A stretch of DNA of 64,000 nucleotides from Sisyra terminalis (Eukaryota; Arthropoda; Insecta; Neuroptera; Sisyridae): positions 19,672,001-19,736,000 of the forward strand of contig OY292276.1 of NCBI GenBank assembly GCA_958496175.1, written 5' to 3'. Positions within the stretch are counted from its first letter, which is position 1; each line of letters opens with the position of its first letter. The notes below the pieces were generated by a model that saw only the letters and a list, made by a program, of their open reading frames with translations, was not told where the DNA came from and searched no databases. Of the stretch, positions 48,966 through 62,900 are shown piece after piece. Both the position numbers and the translations under genes were made by a program.

Positions 48966-51900
48966 TAGTAGCTGTATTATTATAAGTATTTGCTTTTATT
49001 TATATACACCGTTTACTTTATTCCACTATAATATTTTTAAACTAAAAAAATAATATACAATTGAATTAACTTTGATAAATAAAAAAAATAATTTACACTT
49101 AAGTGCGATTTATTATGCATATATGATAACCTACTTCAGCATTATAGTTTTAGTTAGAATATTAAAACTTTTCTTTCATATAACTTTAAATATGACAACT
49201 TTTTCTTACGTTGGGAAAAAATATTTTCGTAGGATATTTATATTTCTGTGTAACTACTTAAATAGTTTAGTTTTTTTTTTGTATATGTTAAATCATACTT
49301 ATTAATCTAATTTCATGTAATTCGGTTTTAAAATGCTAATTTTATATCTTAAGCACTTTAATAAATTTTATGTGCATATTGAACAGTTCGTGCAGTTTTA
49401 GTTGAATCTTAGGCTGTCTTAGGCAATTAGATTCGTTTCTTTTCAATTTTTTCCACAAACAAGTTTCAAATTGTTATAGATGTTTCAAGGGATCCAAAAT
49501 CAAAAAGCAAGGATTCATCTAAAGTAACTTAAATGCTAAAACCAATAACAACTTAAAATATTGTTTCTTTATATATATTTTTTAATAAGCATGTATCGTT
49601 GAAAATAACTTACTTTTGAAATGGATTATCCAAACACAAATATAAAACTTAGGTATCACTATATTACATTGAATATACCCACAGTAAGCCCCCGTGATAA
49701 GCCCAAAGAGATTGGATGAGCCCTCAATTGAAATTTGAAATGAAAATGTTAAAAGATCGTTTTTTTTCTCGTATTGTTGTACTTCAAAAATTGATTGTTT
49801 CGAATTTGTAAATTCAGTTCTATTCCAACTTTAAACGTTGAAGTCGTTTAAATTTTTCAAATTTTTATTATTAATGAATTCCTCTGTTCTTAAAGTCCTC
49901 TACTAATTTGTTTGTTACATTAAGTAATTCGTTGAAATACTTATGTATACTTATTTCTTAAAATTTTATGATTAGTGAAAATGTAAAACATATACTTGTG
50001 AAGCGACCTTTTTACAAGCTGCGTTTGGCGATGCACTACTGTATACCTTGTATGCCTATACGCAGTAATCCTGGATGTTATAACAGTTATAACGGTTATA
50101 ACTTTGTACAATGTGTTAAATGCCTACATATTCTGCTAAATATTCTTATTTCTGAAATACATTACAAAAATTCATTTAGATAATGAAAGAAAATATCTTC
50201 TCATTGTTAAGCTATCGTTTCTAGTCTTAAGAGGTTTACTTAACTCTCTTAACTCTTTTTTCCAACTTATGGTTTGGAGAGCTTTGAGAAAGTTAATGGA
50301 CTTAATTTGATTACAAAGTATTTTTTAACAAAAAGTTGATTTTTCATAAGGTTACTTTATAAACGTTCAAAAATTTTAACTGCAATTTATGAAAGATTTT
50401 CGAAATTAATGTAAAAGCTTGAAAAAACGCATCGATTTTAAACCTTACCAGGAAAATACATACATATGTCATTAATATTAATGATTTAGTGGAAATAAAT
50501 AATAAATTTATAATTCATTTTTGCTTCGGAGAAGTTTTGAAATTTCAAAATTTCACAAACACTAACTTTATAAGTTTTATGCTATAGCAGGAAAAATTTC
50601 AACCAGAAGCTTGTGAAAATATGCGTATTCACCAAAAAATAGTGCTTATGTATAGAATTAATACGTAGAATTTATCTAATGGATAATTTGTATCTTTTAA
50701 AGCTATTTTAAAGATATGATCGATATGATCCATGATTGAAAATACCAACGACACCAACCATTTAGAACAAATAGGTAATCATATTTGCTGCATAAATTAA
50801 TAAATGGTTACTGTGGTTACTTATTTGGTGACCTATTTTAAGGTTTTCCACTTCGTATATATTGAAAAATATCGTTTAGTTAGTTAAAAACTCATAAAAA
50901 ACAAGACTCAAAGCTCAAAAACAATATTGTTTTTCTTAACTTACCTCTTTAATCATGGTTCCTATGATGAATATACCTATGGTACTACCGGTACTACTTA
51001 GTAATTTCATTTAAACTTTAAATAAGCTTATTTTTGGCCCTTATTTCATAGGTCAAAGTTTTTGTGTTAAATTTTAAGGCAACTATAGATACCTACCATT
51101 CACTTATCAGAGTTATAATTATTAGTACTAGATAAATCCCTTAAAACTATCTCAATTTGGTGAAATATTTTTCCGAAAAAGAGAAATCAATTTAATTTGA
51201 ACCTTTGGTTTTGGGACGGTTCTTGTGAAATTGAGGCTGATAAATTGGTCTCCCGCTAAATGGAGGTTTTATTCAATTAAAAAGGATCTATTGTTTTATT
51301 GTATTATTTCCTACTGATTACCCAAACATATATTTTTTAAATTTAATTAAAATAAAGAAAAACGTTTTCACATTTTAACAGTTATATTTTCAATTGCACA
51401 TTACAGCGTAAATTATTCAAATTAATGATATTTTTCTATGTTAACTGATACATTTACAGTCGAAATAAAAAAAAAAGTCTAATTGAATAAGGAGTTACGA
51501 ATTTGTACATATTTACATTCAAAAGTTTAATTTATCTAAATATACATTTATAATGGGGGTGATTTGACATACCTAGATAATTAAAATTAAATTTTTGGTT
51601 TTGATTCACATCGTGCTTACATAAATACTATGAGGGAACTTGTACATCATTATTTACTTTAATTATTAATTTATATCAATTTTAATCTAAATTCATAATT
51701 ACATCATAACAAATTAAATTAATGTACATATAGATAGGTACTTAAAACTAAGTTTTGAAAGTTCCCATACATTTCCAGATGTGATACAGACATTACATAT
51801 AATTGAACGGTTGAGTTAAAGATTAAATTAAGTTCAAAGTTTTTATTTAAAAAATTGCATTAATGCAATTTAAATAATTAAAATATAATGCCAAAACTCA

Positions 51901-54900
51901 AGAATATACTTTTGTTTTGAAATCATCATAAAGGGATAAAAATCAATTGATATTTAACAAATATTTTATTTTACAAAAAAGCAAAAGTTAAAATAGTCAT
52001 TAGTTGTAAAGTAATTTACAACACGATTTAAAACTTATTGTAATGTATTCAGCTTTACAATAACAAAATGCAAAAAATAATAATAGTTTGTTAGTGATTT
52101 ACTGAAACATTTTAAAGGAAAGTAGGGTACACATGGCAGTATATTCTTGAGCAGTTTCTTGAATATACATAGAATTCTAGTTTGCTCTTCCATTTTTCTA
52201 GGAAAATATGCTTAAAGCGTAAACTTAAAAAGTAAAATAAATATAAGATTCAGAGCTTCTACAACACATACGTAAAATCTATTACAGTTATTTACCATGG
52301 TTTTGTAACACATTTATTGAATCTAAACACAACAAAGACTATTCACTGGCAATAAAGCTTTTTTTTAAATATCGAAAAAAAATATAAAAATTACTGACAA
52401 TTATAGAAAATAATTAAAAAAGATGTAAATATTACTGCAGAGAAAGAATCATTAACGTTTAACTATATGACATCAACACAAAAAACGACAATGTTATGAG
52501 TTATTTATAGTTAAATATTGATTGAAAGTAAACATTACATGTATTTCACATTCATTGATAGGTATATGATTGATAGGTTTATACAAATAAAAAAAAATAA
52601 TTTCTCAACAATGTGAGAAATAATGCTTTTTTTTCTTTCCCGCGTGTTAAATAGCTTGTAAAAATTTAAGTCTTGTATTATAACAGCCTTAAAAATAAAA
52701 TAAACTCTCCTATGCTAATTTTTGGATTTTTATTAGTTGAAAGTAATCGCGCGATTGGGCGATTCAATTGTACACTTGCTGTTAGTAACAAAACAAGTAT
52801 GTTTATACACGCATACTATCATTATTGCCGAATTGTACGATTACAATCAATTGGAATTAGCCCTTACTAATTTACTATTTTACTTCAGAGAAATTATACT
52901 TTGAGTTTCACCTACTGTTTTAATATAAATGTTATACTATCGTTTTTAAGACAAAGAATTCTTAATTTTAGTAACATACTGCTTTCTTGAATATTTTTTA
53001 CCAAAAGTGATATTAGTAAAATAATTTTAACAGTATATGCAATACTCATGAATGATGGAAAGTATATTAGAAAATAGTACAAAGTAGCAAGTATTATCAA
53101 TACAATATTCAATATAATACTAATTTGAAAGATGCAATTCGATAAATCGATATTAGGAGACATTCGCCAACATAACGTAACGATCAACAATACTATTAAT
53201 TAATTTAGATTACAAATAGAAAAAAAATACTTTCAACAAAAATTTCACTATAAGTCGTTTAAATTTATTATAACATGCTTTCTGTTTTCTCTTCAACAAA
53301 CTATTAAACTCTTAAAATGATAGATAGATTATGAAATAGTCAATAATTAACAGAATAATAATGTTTATTTTTTAAAGACTTCAATAGTGCCAACATAATA
53401 TTCAATAGGCCCTCGTGAAATGGATTTCCATTGCTTATAACTTTTATTTTAATTTTTTATATATAAAAACAAATAATACAATATTCATTTCTCTTTCTTC
53501 ATTATTTTTTAAGTAATGAAGTTTAAAATGTTTTAAGTATGTTCCCTCGTAACCATGACAAAGACAAAAAATATTTGCCGAAATAAATAGGAATAATAAA
53601 AAAAATTAAAAAAAAAGTGTTATGCATCCTCACGCTACAAATTGCAAGTGCAAATTTTTATTCTAAACTAATTTTTAAAGTGACTCTGGAGTATGAATAA
53701 AATGACCTTAATGCTATATTTATTATTTTCAAAGTGACTATCTTCAATTCCAACAGAACAATTTGACTAAATTTTAATTTATAAATATTAAATTTTAAAA
53801 TTCTAAAAATTCGATTACTTTTCTTAATATTTTATGATGCTACAAATATCATAAATGAACCCAAATAATTTTACATTCCTTTCTTAGTATGCAACATAAA
53901 ATAATTAGGTATATTTGTTTATATATTATACCTATAAACTTAATTTCTGAATTATATATTTTAATGAAATAAGATTCTTTCTTCAACAACATTTTTTATA
54001 ATCTATATCAATTTATTTTCCGTGTTTTTTTCTGTTTTTAAAAATAACCAATTTTCACTTGAATTAGTTCTACAACAACTGTAGCGTGAGCATTCATGAA
54101 ATAATGACTATACGATGTGAATAATGCTATAACTAAGAATATTTATTGTAAATGGAATTATAATATTTTCATATATACACTTAAAAGTTTACATTTGATT
54201 TAAACCTCACAAAAAATAATAAAGGAAGTAGAATCAAAATTAAAGTTTAGTTCACAATATGTTAATTATATGCATAAACTTATGCATTATTAATACTATT
54301 GTTATCAATTTTATTTTGCTGTTGTAGTATTTACATTTTTTTTATTTTTCGATAACAGATCATTATACAAGGAACCATTAATTAAATTTACATTTTGTAT
54401 TATTTTATTTATATATTAATAAGCGTGGAATGTACTCATCCAAAGTTATAAGTAACTTTTAATAAATTCTCTAATGTGCAAATTTTTTTTTTGTTTCTTC
54501 CACTCTTAATATCAAAGGTCCAAGTCTCAAATAAAAACGTGTCGTTAGACGATACTCTTTTGTATTTGTGGTATGTTATATTGTTCTTCATCTTTTCCAC
54601 TTTGTTGAAATAATTGTCTGTTACATAACAAAGAAGACTTTTTGAAGTTCTCAAGTTCAATGGACTATTATTATTGTTGTTACTTTATTTTAGCTCGTGT
54701 ATGCATTCAACTATGAAATTTGCATAACGATAAAGAAAAGTATAGATAAAATTGAAGTGAAGAAACTAAATTTGAGTAATATACGCTTACAGAAATAACT
54801 TTAATGAAGTCTAAATTGATTTAAAAATATTAAAATTTTCAATAAACTTTTAAGATAAATACAATTTAATAGAAAAGTGAATAGATTTCATGAAATTAGA

Positions 54901-55980
54901 CAATTTGTTTGGTATAAAGAAGAAAATGAATTTGAATTTTATTAATTGAGAGAAAAAACCGAATAAAATACAAAATTTTAATGGAAATGAACACAAATCA
55001 ATTCACAAATACTTCATAAATTTTTGAATTTATTATGAGTCATGGACGATTGACACCGCATTCACTATCAACCAACTTTAGTATACATAAAGAAATATAT
55101 AATATAAATTTATATTTTAATTTGATTTATTATAGTCAATTAGGATATGTTAAATTACAAGTGAAATATTGTCAGCCACGCATCTCTTTTCCACATCTCA
55201 GACAGTCTTAGATACAATTAGACGTATAATTTTTGTAAACACAGAATGTCATCCATTTATTAATTTTGTTAACTTTATCAATATTGAAACCTTCAAAGAC
55301 TGTCAAATTAAGTTAAAAATGTAATTTAAATTAATAGAATAAAGATTAAAGCTCGTAATAGATTACAATTCCACTTAGAAATGATTCTTGAAATGTTGAA
55401 GATCTACGTTTTAAATGTAGGTACAGTTGAAAACACAGAACATCATATTTTTTGCCATGGCATTACATTGCATGTTGTAGAGGTGCGCTGGAACAGAAAA
55501 AAATATATTAAAGATAATTTAATGATAGAAGTAATTACATAAATTTGAAAAAAAAAAATTCTGACGAAGTAATCTTCAATTACCAACTAACTTCCTTCTT
55601 ATTAATTTTGTTTTATTATTATTTTAAAGAGGAAAGTGCTGCTCAGTTTGTATTAGATTATTATTTTCACTATTCTAGAAAATACTTAAAATATAAATAT
55701 TTCAAATCGAAGAGAAAACATACAAATAAATGAAAAAACATCATTTAATATTCAACACACTCAGTTGTTGAATCGTAGTATGAGATGGTGAAGAAAGGTG
55801 TACAAACGTACACACTACACATTCATTGCAAAAATATTACAGTAAAGAACATATCATTAATATGAATGTACTTTAAAGATCAAAAAAAAATATCCCTCTT
55901 TATATTTATCAAAGATTCTATGAGAAACCGTAACGTGTCAGTGTGTTTTTAAATTAATTTCCCAAGAAAGCATATAACAT
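48966..55980. other. AT-rich DNA without recognisable gene
   Basis: No coding or RNA gene was identified. Open frames of 60-92 codons have AT-driven composition (Ile, Lys, Phe, Tyr, Asn) and no motifs. A triple GTTATAAC array at 50077-50102 is listed separately. Confidence 0.4.
50077..50102. promoter_or_regulatory. Three GTTATAAC palindromes at 9-bp spacing
   Basis: GTTATAAC occurs at 50077-50084, 50086-50093 and 50095-50102. The joints create TAACAGTTA and TAACGGTTA, both matching the MYB consensus (YAACNG). It could be a composite binding site or a micro-tandem repeat. Confidence 0.35.
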
Positions 55981-56015
55981 CACGGACGAGCATATTCATT
56001 TCTGGATGCAGAACG

Positions 56016-56033
56016 AGCTTTAACGTTAAAGCT
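56016..56033. repeat. Perfect 18-bp palindrome
   Basis: AGCTTTAACGTTAAAGCT reads the same on both strands. It sits at the edge of a GC-richer block (55980-56220) that also holds the candidate exon at 56090-56196. Confidence 0.6.
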
Positions 56034-56089
56034 TCCAGTGGCAACCAAGCCCTAAAAATCAATACTCGCTATTGTGTATATGTGTATAC

Positions 56090-56196
56090 TTATATTGATG
56101 TGAGTGAGTAAGATAAATGTGTGAGGTGTCGCACTCTATCCGCTGTTACTAATGGACCATTAATGCGACTATCACTGACCAACGGAAATCCGGATT
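56090..56196 (-). other. Candidate terminal exon (orphan)
   Basis: On the minus strand an acceptor-like TGGAATGTTTTAG precedes an open frame of 34 codons ending in TAA (56092-56090). It reads SGFPLVSDSRINGPLVTADR, VRHLTHLSYSLTSI. The composition is balanced, rich in Val, Leu, Arg and Ser, and unlike the AT-driven frames around it. It could be the last exon of an unseen minus-strand gene, or a conserved non-coding element. No family is recognised. Confidence 0.2.
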
Positions 56197-59100
56197 CTAA
56201 AACATTCCATCAAACGCCAATGCAACTTCTATGTTCCTAGTTATATTAGACCTATATCTATTTTCAGAGTAATCCTACTACCTACATTTCCACACTATAA
56301 AGTAGATGAAAATACACTAGGTGTTACATGTATGATGTATGTAATATGATTATCACTTCCACATATACACAAATATCCTATTAAGTTAAATCAATTCCAT
56401 TCACTGTTTTTCACCCTACAAATGAAAGATGAAAATGTATCCTTCATACGATTTGCTAATTTATAAGAACTTTTTCCTATCAACAAAATTTGATTAAAAC
56501 AACAAAATCATTGTTAGGGATAGTGAGGAAAAAAATGATAAAAATGTATAATATTGAAAGATTAATGGTAATTAAGAACATAAAAACAAATTTAAAAGCT
56601 TTAGGTTTTAAAGAGCAATGATTTTATAGTAAAAATAGCAAATAAAAGTCATAAAAAGGTGAAACTTTACGAAAGCTTTATGTACATTCTAATAATTGTA
56701 ACAATAATTATAAACCGTTTTGGTATTGATAATAATTTACATTTTTCTATTTTTTTTTTATGGTTAGCTCTAAAACGGAAAACATAAGTTATTTTCGTAA
56801 TTAAAATGTATTATTCATTTTTAAAAAATTAGTACTCTGATAAATTGAAAATGATAAAAAAATAGTAATTGTTTCTTCGAAATTTACATTATCTATAATA
56901 GTTATATATGTGTTATTAGTGAAAACTAGAATAAGATAGTTTAAACAAATTGTATTCGTATTGTAGTGTTTTATACAACCAAATATATGGAATGCATTTA
57001 AATTAGTTTTTTCACATATTTTCTTAAATATTAACGATAACATAACAATTTTCTGCTACAAAATGTTTAACATATGTTATATTTTAAAAATCCAAAATTT
57101 TCAATACTAACGTAAGTGAACGCTATTGAACTACACAAGAAAACTATATGTTGTATAACAATATTACAGTTTTAACTCGAGTTTTCGGGTTATAATAGTA
57201 AGTTTAAGTTCAATTACAATGGCTGGTATTAATCAAGCTGTATTTTTGCAATTCAATCACTATCGAAAAATGTTTTATTTCGAATTTATAAATATTTACA
57301 ATGTAGATATTTTTTGAATAGTATTTGAATTAAACACAAAGTCGTGAATACAAAGGTCTGAAGCCAAATTGCTACTTTACCTTTTTTTTAAATTAGAACC
57401 AATTTTTTTAATATTGATATACCAAGCTTTAAACTGTTCGATTTCAAATAATACGAAATCTATTAAATTTGTTATTGATGTAAATTTTCTTTTTCATCCA
57501 TATCTTAATCTTAATGACTTTTCTTTAAGTAAAAAACACAAAGTCTTACTTACATCAAATATAATCTTATTAATTCTTATAAAATTTCCTTCGTATAACA
57601 ATTAATCGCCTCATACTTTGTAGTGTAATTATTTATTAGCATAATAAAGTTTACCTTTTTTATTTACTTTTTGAAGCAAAACATAACTTTAAATATTTTC
57701 AGAAAATTTACACTCAAGATCAATCTTTAAATATTACAAAGTTTATGGATCTCATGTATTGCATAAAATAAACGAACCACTTTTTGAAGAAAATACTTTG
57801 CTCAAAAGTACAAGTTCATTTTTATCTATAAAAATTTAATGTTCGTTTGTTCAAAATCGGAAATCTTATGAAGTTAACGATCATTTTGAAATTTTTACAC
57901 AACGTTGTATATATACGAGTATATTTTTATTAAATCATATGACTCAATAAATTCTTACATCAATAGATACAGTGAAGGATGCTGCGAGTTCTCAAGGGAG
58001 GTCTCTTTATCGTTTCTTCGCATTAAAATCGACATTTTCAGAGATTCAACGATTTTTCTCAGAACTTAATTGAAAAATGTATATCATGAAGGTAAGTTAA
58101 AATAGGTACAGCGAGAAGCGAGGTACAGGTTATTAAGGGAGTGTTTTTAATGGTTCACGAACATGTTTTTATTAAATTTATTATTTTTTAAAATTCAGAA
58201 TTATAGAGAAAAATCAAAGAAAACTAATGCTGAAAATATTATATTACTTTTCTAGGTAGAAATCAATAGCCAAAAGAATATTTTCGGTTTTATCAATCGG
58301 TATCAATGTATATAGTAATTAATAAACTATAATTACAAATAATGATTACTGATAAATAATTGCTAAGTAATTTTAACTATACTAAATAGTGACCATTAGT
58401 AATAAGTGCGTAATTTCAGTAATCACAAATGTAAGGAAAAAAGAATCCAACAGATGTGCAAGGAAATCGTAAATATAATCAATATTAATCTGTTATATAT
58501 AATACAAAAATGGAATGCATTATTGAAAATATAAATAAAATTCAATTTATTTATATACAGTTTTTATAATATAAGCCGGCAGGACGTCAGTTGAGTTTAG
58601 TTAGTATTATTTTACAAATATTCTTGTTTCTCTTCCTTAAAATCTTTTTTCAAATACTTTCAAAACCAATAATAGGAGTTTCATCCGATTGTTATGTAGA
58701 TAAGAAGCATGTTTACGATAGTTAGTTAAAAATAAATTTCATATTTTCCTTAATAATAAGAAAAAATAAATTGATTTTGAAGAATAAAATTGTTTAAAAA
58801 TTTGGTTAACAAACAATTTTTATTTTCTTTATAAGGAAACAATAATAATCCACTTTAATGGAAGGATTTATACCTTGAATAAACTTGCTAAATTTACTAA
58901 ATTAACACCTTTTCATGGGTAAAACTCAATGAGAATAAATATTTTGCAATAAATAAACAAAAAATTCTTGTAGGTATTTCTTATAATTCGAAGGATGTCA
59001 TTTCAAATGATGAAAGAACATGTATATGTAAATACATATAATTATATAACTTTTTAATAATATATGATTAGAAAAACCAATATTACATAAAAATCAACAC

Positions 59101-59582
59101 CTCATAAACGTCAACTTTAGATACATGCATATACAAATTTATAAAAAAGAGCCATTAAAAACCAAACCCCTATTTTGGTGTTTATATCTTATTTTATTAT
59201 ATCGACAGATGTTTTCTTTAATTTGCTTAATAGAATCAGTGACGTGACAGCTTAAATCAACCATAGAAAATAGACGATACGGGTTGGATTACGAATTACG
59301 ATTCTAATGTTCCCAAACTTAAAAAATATATATAAAAAAAAAATTAAATGACTGTCATAGACAAGATAAGTAAGAACTTCCCTTTTCTAAAATAACTTTT
59401 AACGTGGATTTGTTTTTTGTTAATAATTCTTAGCAAAGAGCAGATAGCATTTACATAGTTCACTTTTATTTTGAGAAAGAAACGGCAGTATTATATTTAA
59501 AAATATTAAAGTTCAAATGATTGAAAGAATAATAAATTAATATTAATTTACTTCATCTATTTTTAAAACTCCGCTGCAGAGA
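56197..59582. other. AT-rich DNA, nothing recognisable
   Basis: Only AT-driven open frames (for example minus 56801-57043 and plus 57369-57605) without motifs. Confidence 0.4.
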
Positions 59583-59729
59583 TTATAACTGACTGGCCAG
59601 ATGTGGGTAAGTGTTGTAAAAATGAGGAATATGTCCTCCATGATATCCCTGAGGAATTTCCAGTCGACATTTACAGAAATCACCACTCATAATTATTGCT
59701 ATAAATTCGGTGTATTTGTTCAACTACCG
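59583..59729 (-). other. Candidate terminal exon (orphan)
   Basis: The minus strand is open for 48 codons before the stop TAA at 59585-59583. It ends with MSGDFCKCRLEIP, then QGYHGGHIPHFYNTYPHLAS and QL. An acceptor-like ATTCCTCAG at 59657-59649 would give a 22-residue last exon in frame; another AG at the open frame's left limit would include more. His, Gly, Pro and Tyr content and mixed third positions contrast with the AT-rich surroundings. I do not recognise the protein. Confidence 0.3.
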
Positions 59730-60889
59730 GCCAAATTTTAACACATCAAATACTGTCTGTTTATATAAAGATTTATTAGAAAATATCATATGTGCCTTTG
59801 AAGCAAATCAAACATAAAAATTCATGAAGTACTTACTTAAAAAAGAAAGAAAGATTTATGAAATGTTAGGCAATAGCAGAACTATAAGACAAGATATTCA
59901 ATGTCAAATATACAAATTGAAAAAAAGAGTAAATGTTTAGTTCAATTTTATAATCAAAACCAATGGAAAAAAATACTTAATAGTTTACAAAACTTCCTGT
60001 AAAATTATATTGAAATAAATCATTATAGTACTACAAAAAATTAATTAATATTAAAGCTCATGTTTTTTGAGTTTATTTTTTGATTTATCAGTATATTAAT
60101 TGCTTCTTTCTTTGTACTGAAGACAGATTTTTTTAATATAACAATTATTTTATTCTTTTAATGGAATTAACGTTTCGTTTACTACTGAAAAAAGCGGATA
60201 TACATTAAAATTTTTGGTATAAGTTACGTTTCTTTATCAAAAATCAGCATTGCAGTCATTTAGCTTAGAGCTCTTTGCAATAAAAATCGTAAGCATTGTT
60301 TTTGAAAAAGCGTTGAAAACATTCATGATTCCTCAAAACATTTCAAATGGGGTGATATAGGTTTCTATGGTGTTACAGCGTTGTTTTGAATCCATTACCA
60401 TTAAACTTAAATAAATGTTTCAAAGAACCACGAAAGAAAGTAACCCCATTCGAAAAACGATACTCAGGGGTTTAGTGGCAAATTTTAGCTCTAGGCTAAA
60501 TGGCTGTGCAAAAAGAGGGAATACACATTGAAGTGGTTGTTTTTCATACTTTCAAAATATAAACAAAAATCTATTGAAAATGACAATTTCGTTTTTTTTT
60601 CTTATCAAAAAACGAAAACTTATACTCCAAGATAATCTCAAAAACATAACTTAGAAATCAAACTGCTTAAAAATCAAAGAAGTTTGCCAACTTTTGAGTA
60701 TAACTGCAACTACACAACTTTATAAGTTGTAAGTGCATTATATCTGTAAATACTTATAAAAAATATTGAAATTTTATCAACGCAAAAGTATTAAAATATT
60801 CTATTAATTACAAGTTGTAACTCCTAACCCATAATTTCAAAAATAGTTACTTATCATAAAATAATTTTGTTTTTGAAACTTCACAAACA

Positions 60890-61135
60890 GGGTCGGTGTT
60901 AGATAGCACGAGGTTCAATTCAATTTTCGCACGAGGCCATTTTTTTTTATTCTATAAACCTATTTTTATTAGATATATGTATAAAATATGTTCCTAGAAT
61001 ATTTTACTTTCCCTAGCATTACGAAAAGACGAAAGAATTTCCTTGAACTTTAATTAGCGGTTGGTGTAAGATTTTATTTCTAGTGCGGGACCTCTGAAAG
61101 AGCGAGGCTCTATTCCAGTACGTCGTACGCATTAT
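60890..61135 (+). repeat. Two related modules of an interspersed repeat
   Basis: GGGTCGGTGTTAGAT...CACGAGGTTC (60892-60920) and GCGGTTGGTGTAAGATTTTA...GTGCGGGACCTC (61058-61097) are diverged copies of one module. The style 'GGGYCGGYG..AG' is common at the edges of insect interspersed repeats. A third weakly similar site in the MYND intron at 24597-24630 (CAGAGCCAGATTAAGG...GGGCC) may belong to another such family. Class unknown. Confidence 0.35.
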
Positions 61136-62360
61136 CCTGCTGACTAAATAACCATTTTTGAGCCTAATGGTTTAATTTCAATACTGTTAAGAAATAAACA
61201 CGCGCCTTGTTCAGCATCTACATGTAGGAAAATTGCTATCTACGTAGATAAAATAAGTGGGATCCGATTAATAAAACAGTAAAAATACCAAAGTTACTAT
61301 GAAGCGATTAATAAAATTGTTAACATTTTACTTTCAATTAATAGTGAATAGAAACAATTAATAAAAGTATAATATTATTAGCAAAACAGTACCTACATTT
61401 TTTTTTAAAATTCAAAATACTAATTAAATTGTTAATTACACTGAAAAATCGAAATTATAGTTAGGAAATAAACAAATCAATTATTTTAGAAAGTATTACC
61501 CATGATGAAATTAAATTATATTGAAAAATCTATTTTGAAAGTCGAACGTAAAACTCAATTGAGGATTTAATTAAGCACACGAGTAAAACATTGCAAAATT
61601 AATTTTATTTTTGTGAATTGTGTTTCTTTGATTAAGATAATTCATTATTTCTTTTAAGCTTATAAAAAAGTGTTAATTAATGCTTCGGCGATGTTTTGGC
61701 AAAGTTTAAAAACTGTTATGGATGGTGAACATGGCAAAAAAAATGATTAAATAATAAATTATAATACTGATAACAAAAGGTTATTGAGGTTACAGTTTAT
61801 TCACATAAAACTTAATCATAATAATTAACCGATGGGTCAATGAAAAATACTGGTATTTTTCATTTTTTGAGTTTTGGGTCAGAAGGTGAGTGACCATAGA
61901 CAATTTAGAGTAAAACATTCAAATAAATTAGTGAGTGGGAAATAATTCGTATTTATTTAGGTTTAACACAAATATGATTTTTTTTCTTCTAATTGTATTG
62001 CTTACGAAAATTAAAATTGTTTGTAACACTACGTACCTATGTCATATTTTTCAGGTACAAATATTTTATTTTTTTTAATTTTTAACCTTCCACTTTAATT
62101 TTAATTGAAGTTCAGCCACACGAAATGGATAGATAATGTTTTTATTACTTTTTTTTCAGGAAAATATTTTAAAAATAACTATTTATATCACTTTTAAAAC
62201 TAAAACTTTAATCATATATACTTTTTTAATTTCTTGTATCTGCTAAAAGTACAAAAAAATATTGTGACCATAAAAATTTTAGCTGGGAAATTTTTAAAGA
62301 AATATCCATTTTGATTATCTGGCGATCTGCAATTTGATTACTTTTTCCGTATCAAAAATA
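61136..62360. other. AT-rich DNA, nothing recognisable
   Basis: Only a few short direct repeats of CGATTAATAAAA near 61265-61320 were noticed. Confidence 0.4.
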
Positions 62361-62369
62361 TCGTACAAG

Positions 62370-62900
62370 ATTATATGGGAACCCAAACAGTAAGGATTAA
62401 TTTGAGAATCTATAAGAATTAATATAGAAATGCATGAGCTTATATAGAAAATTAGGGATACATGGATACCCATATGAGGAAGTCATATGGAAAATCAAAG
62501 GTTCAGGTTTTGGAAAGCGCATGAAGACGAAAGAAGTGTATACAACTGCACAAGAAAAATATTTACTTAAGGCAAGAAATTTTTGAAACAAATATTTTGG
62601 AGCAGGAAGAAATTTTTTTAAGACAAGAAACTTGTTTTGACTAAAAAAAATTTTACTTCGTTCAAAATCATTTTGTTAATCACAAATGTCTACTAGTGTT
62701 TTACTGCAAAGTTTTTTTTTCTCAGACTTTTCTCATAATTGTTATGGAAACACTATGGAAATTTATAATAGGAAATCATCCAAAATTCCGATATGTATAT
62801 TCATAAGAAACCAAGTGGGAACTTCTGTAGAATTCTATGCAGGATTCTCATAGGATTCCACATTGAATTTCTATAGGAAAGCATATAGGAATCCAGCCGA
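62370..62900. repeat. Diverged array of TATRGGAA(T)CC-type motifs
   Basis: Variants of one short word recur on both strands: TATGGGAACC, ATATGGAAAATC, TATGGAAAC, ATAGGAAATC, ATAGGATTCC, TATAGGAAAG and TATAGGAATCC. The density is far above that of the neighbouring DNA. It resembles a decayed simple or tandem repeat. The minus open frame at 62397-62591 lies within it and is not taken as a gene. Confidence 0.4.
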
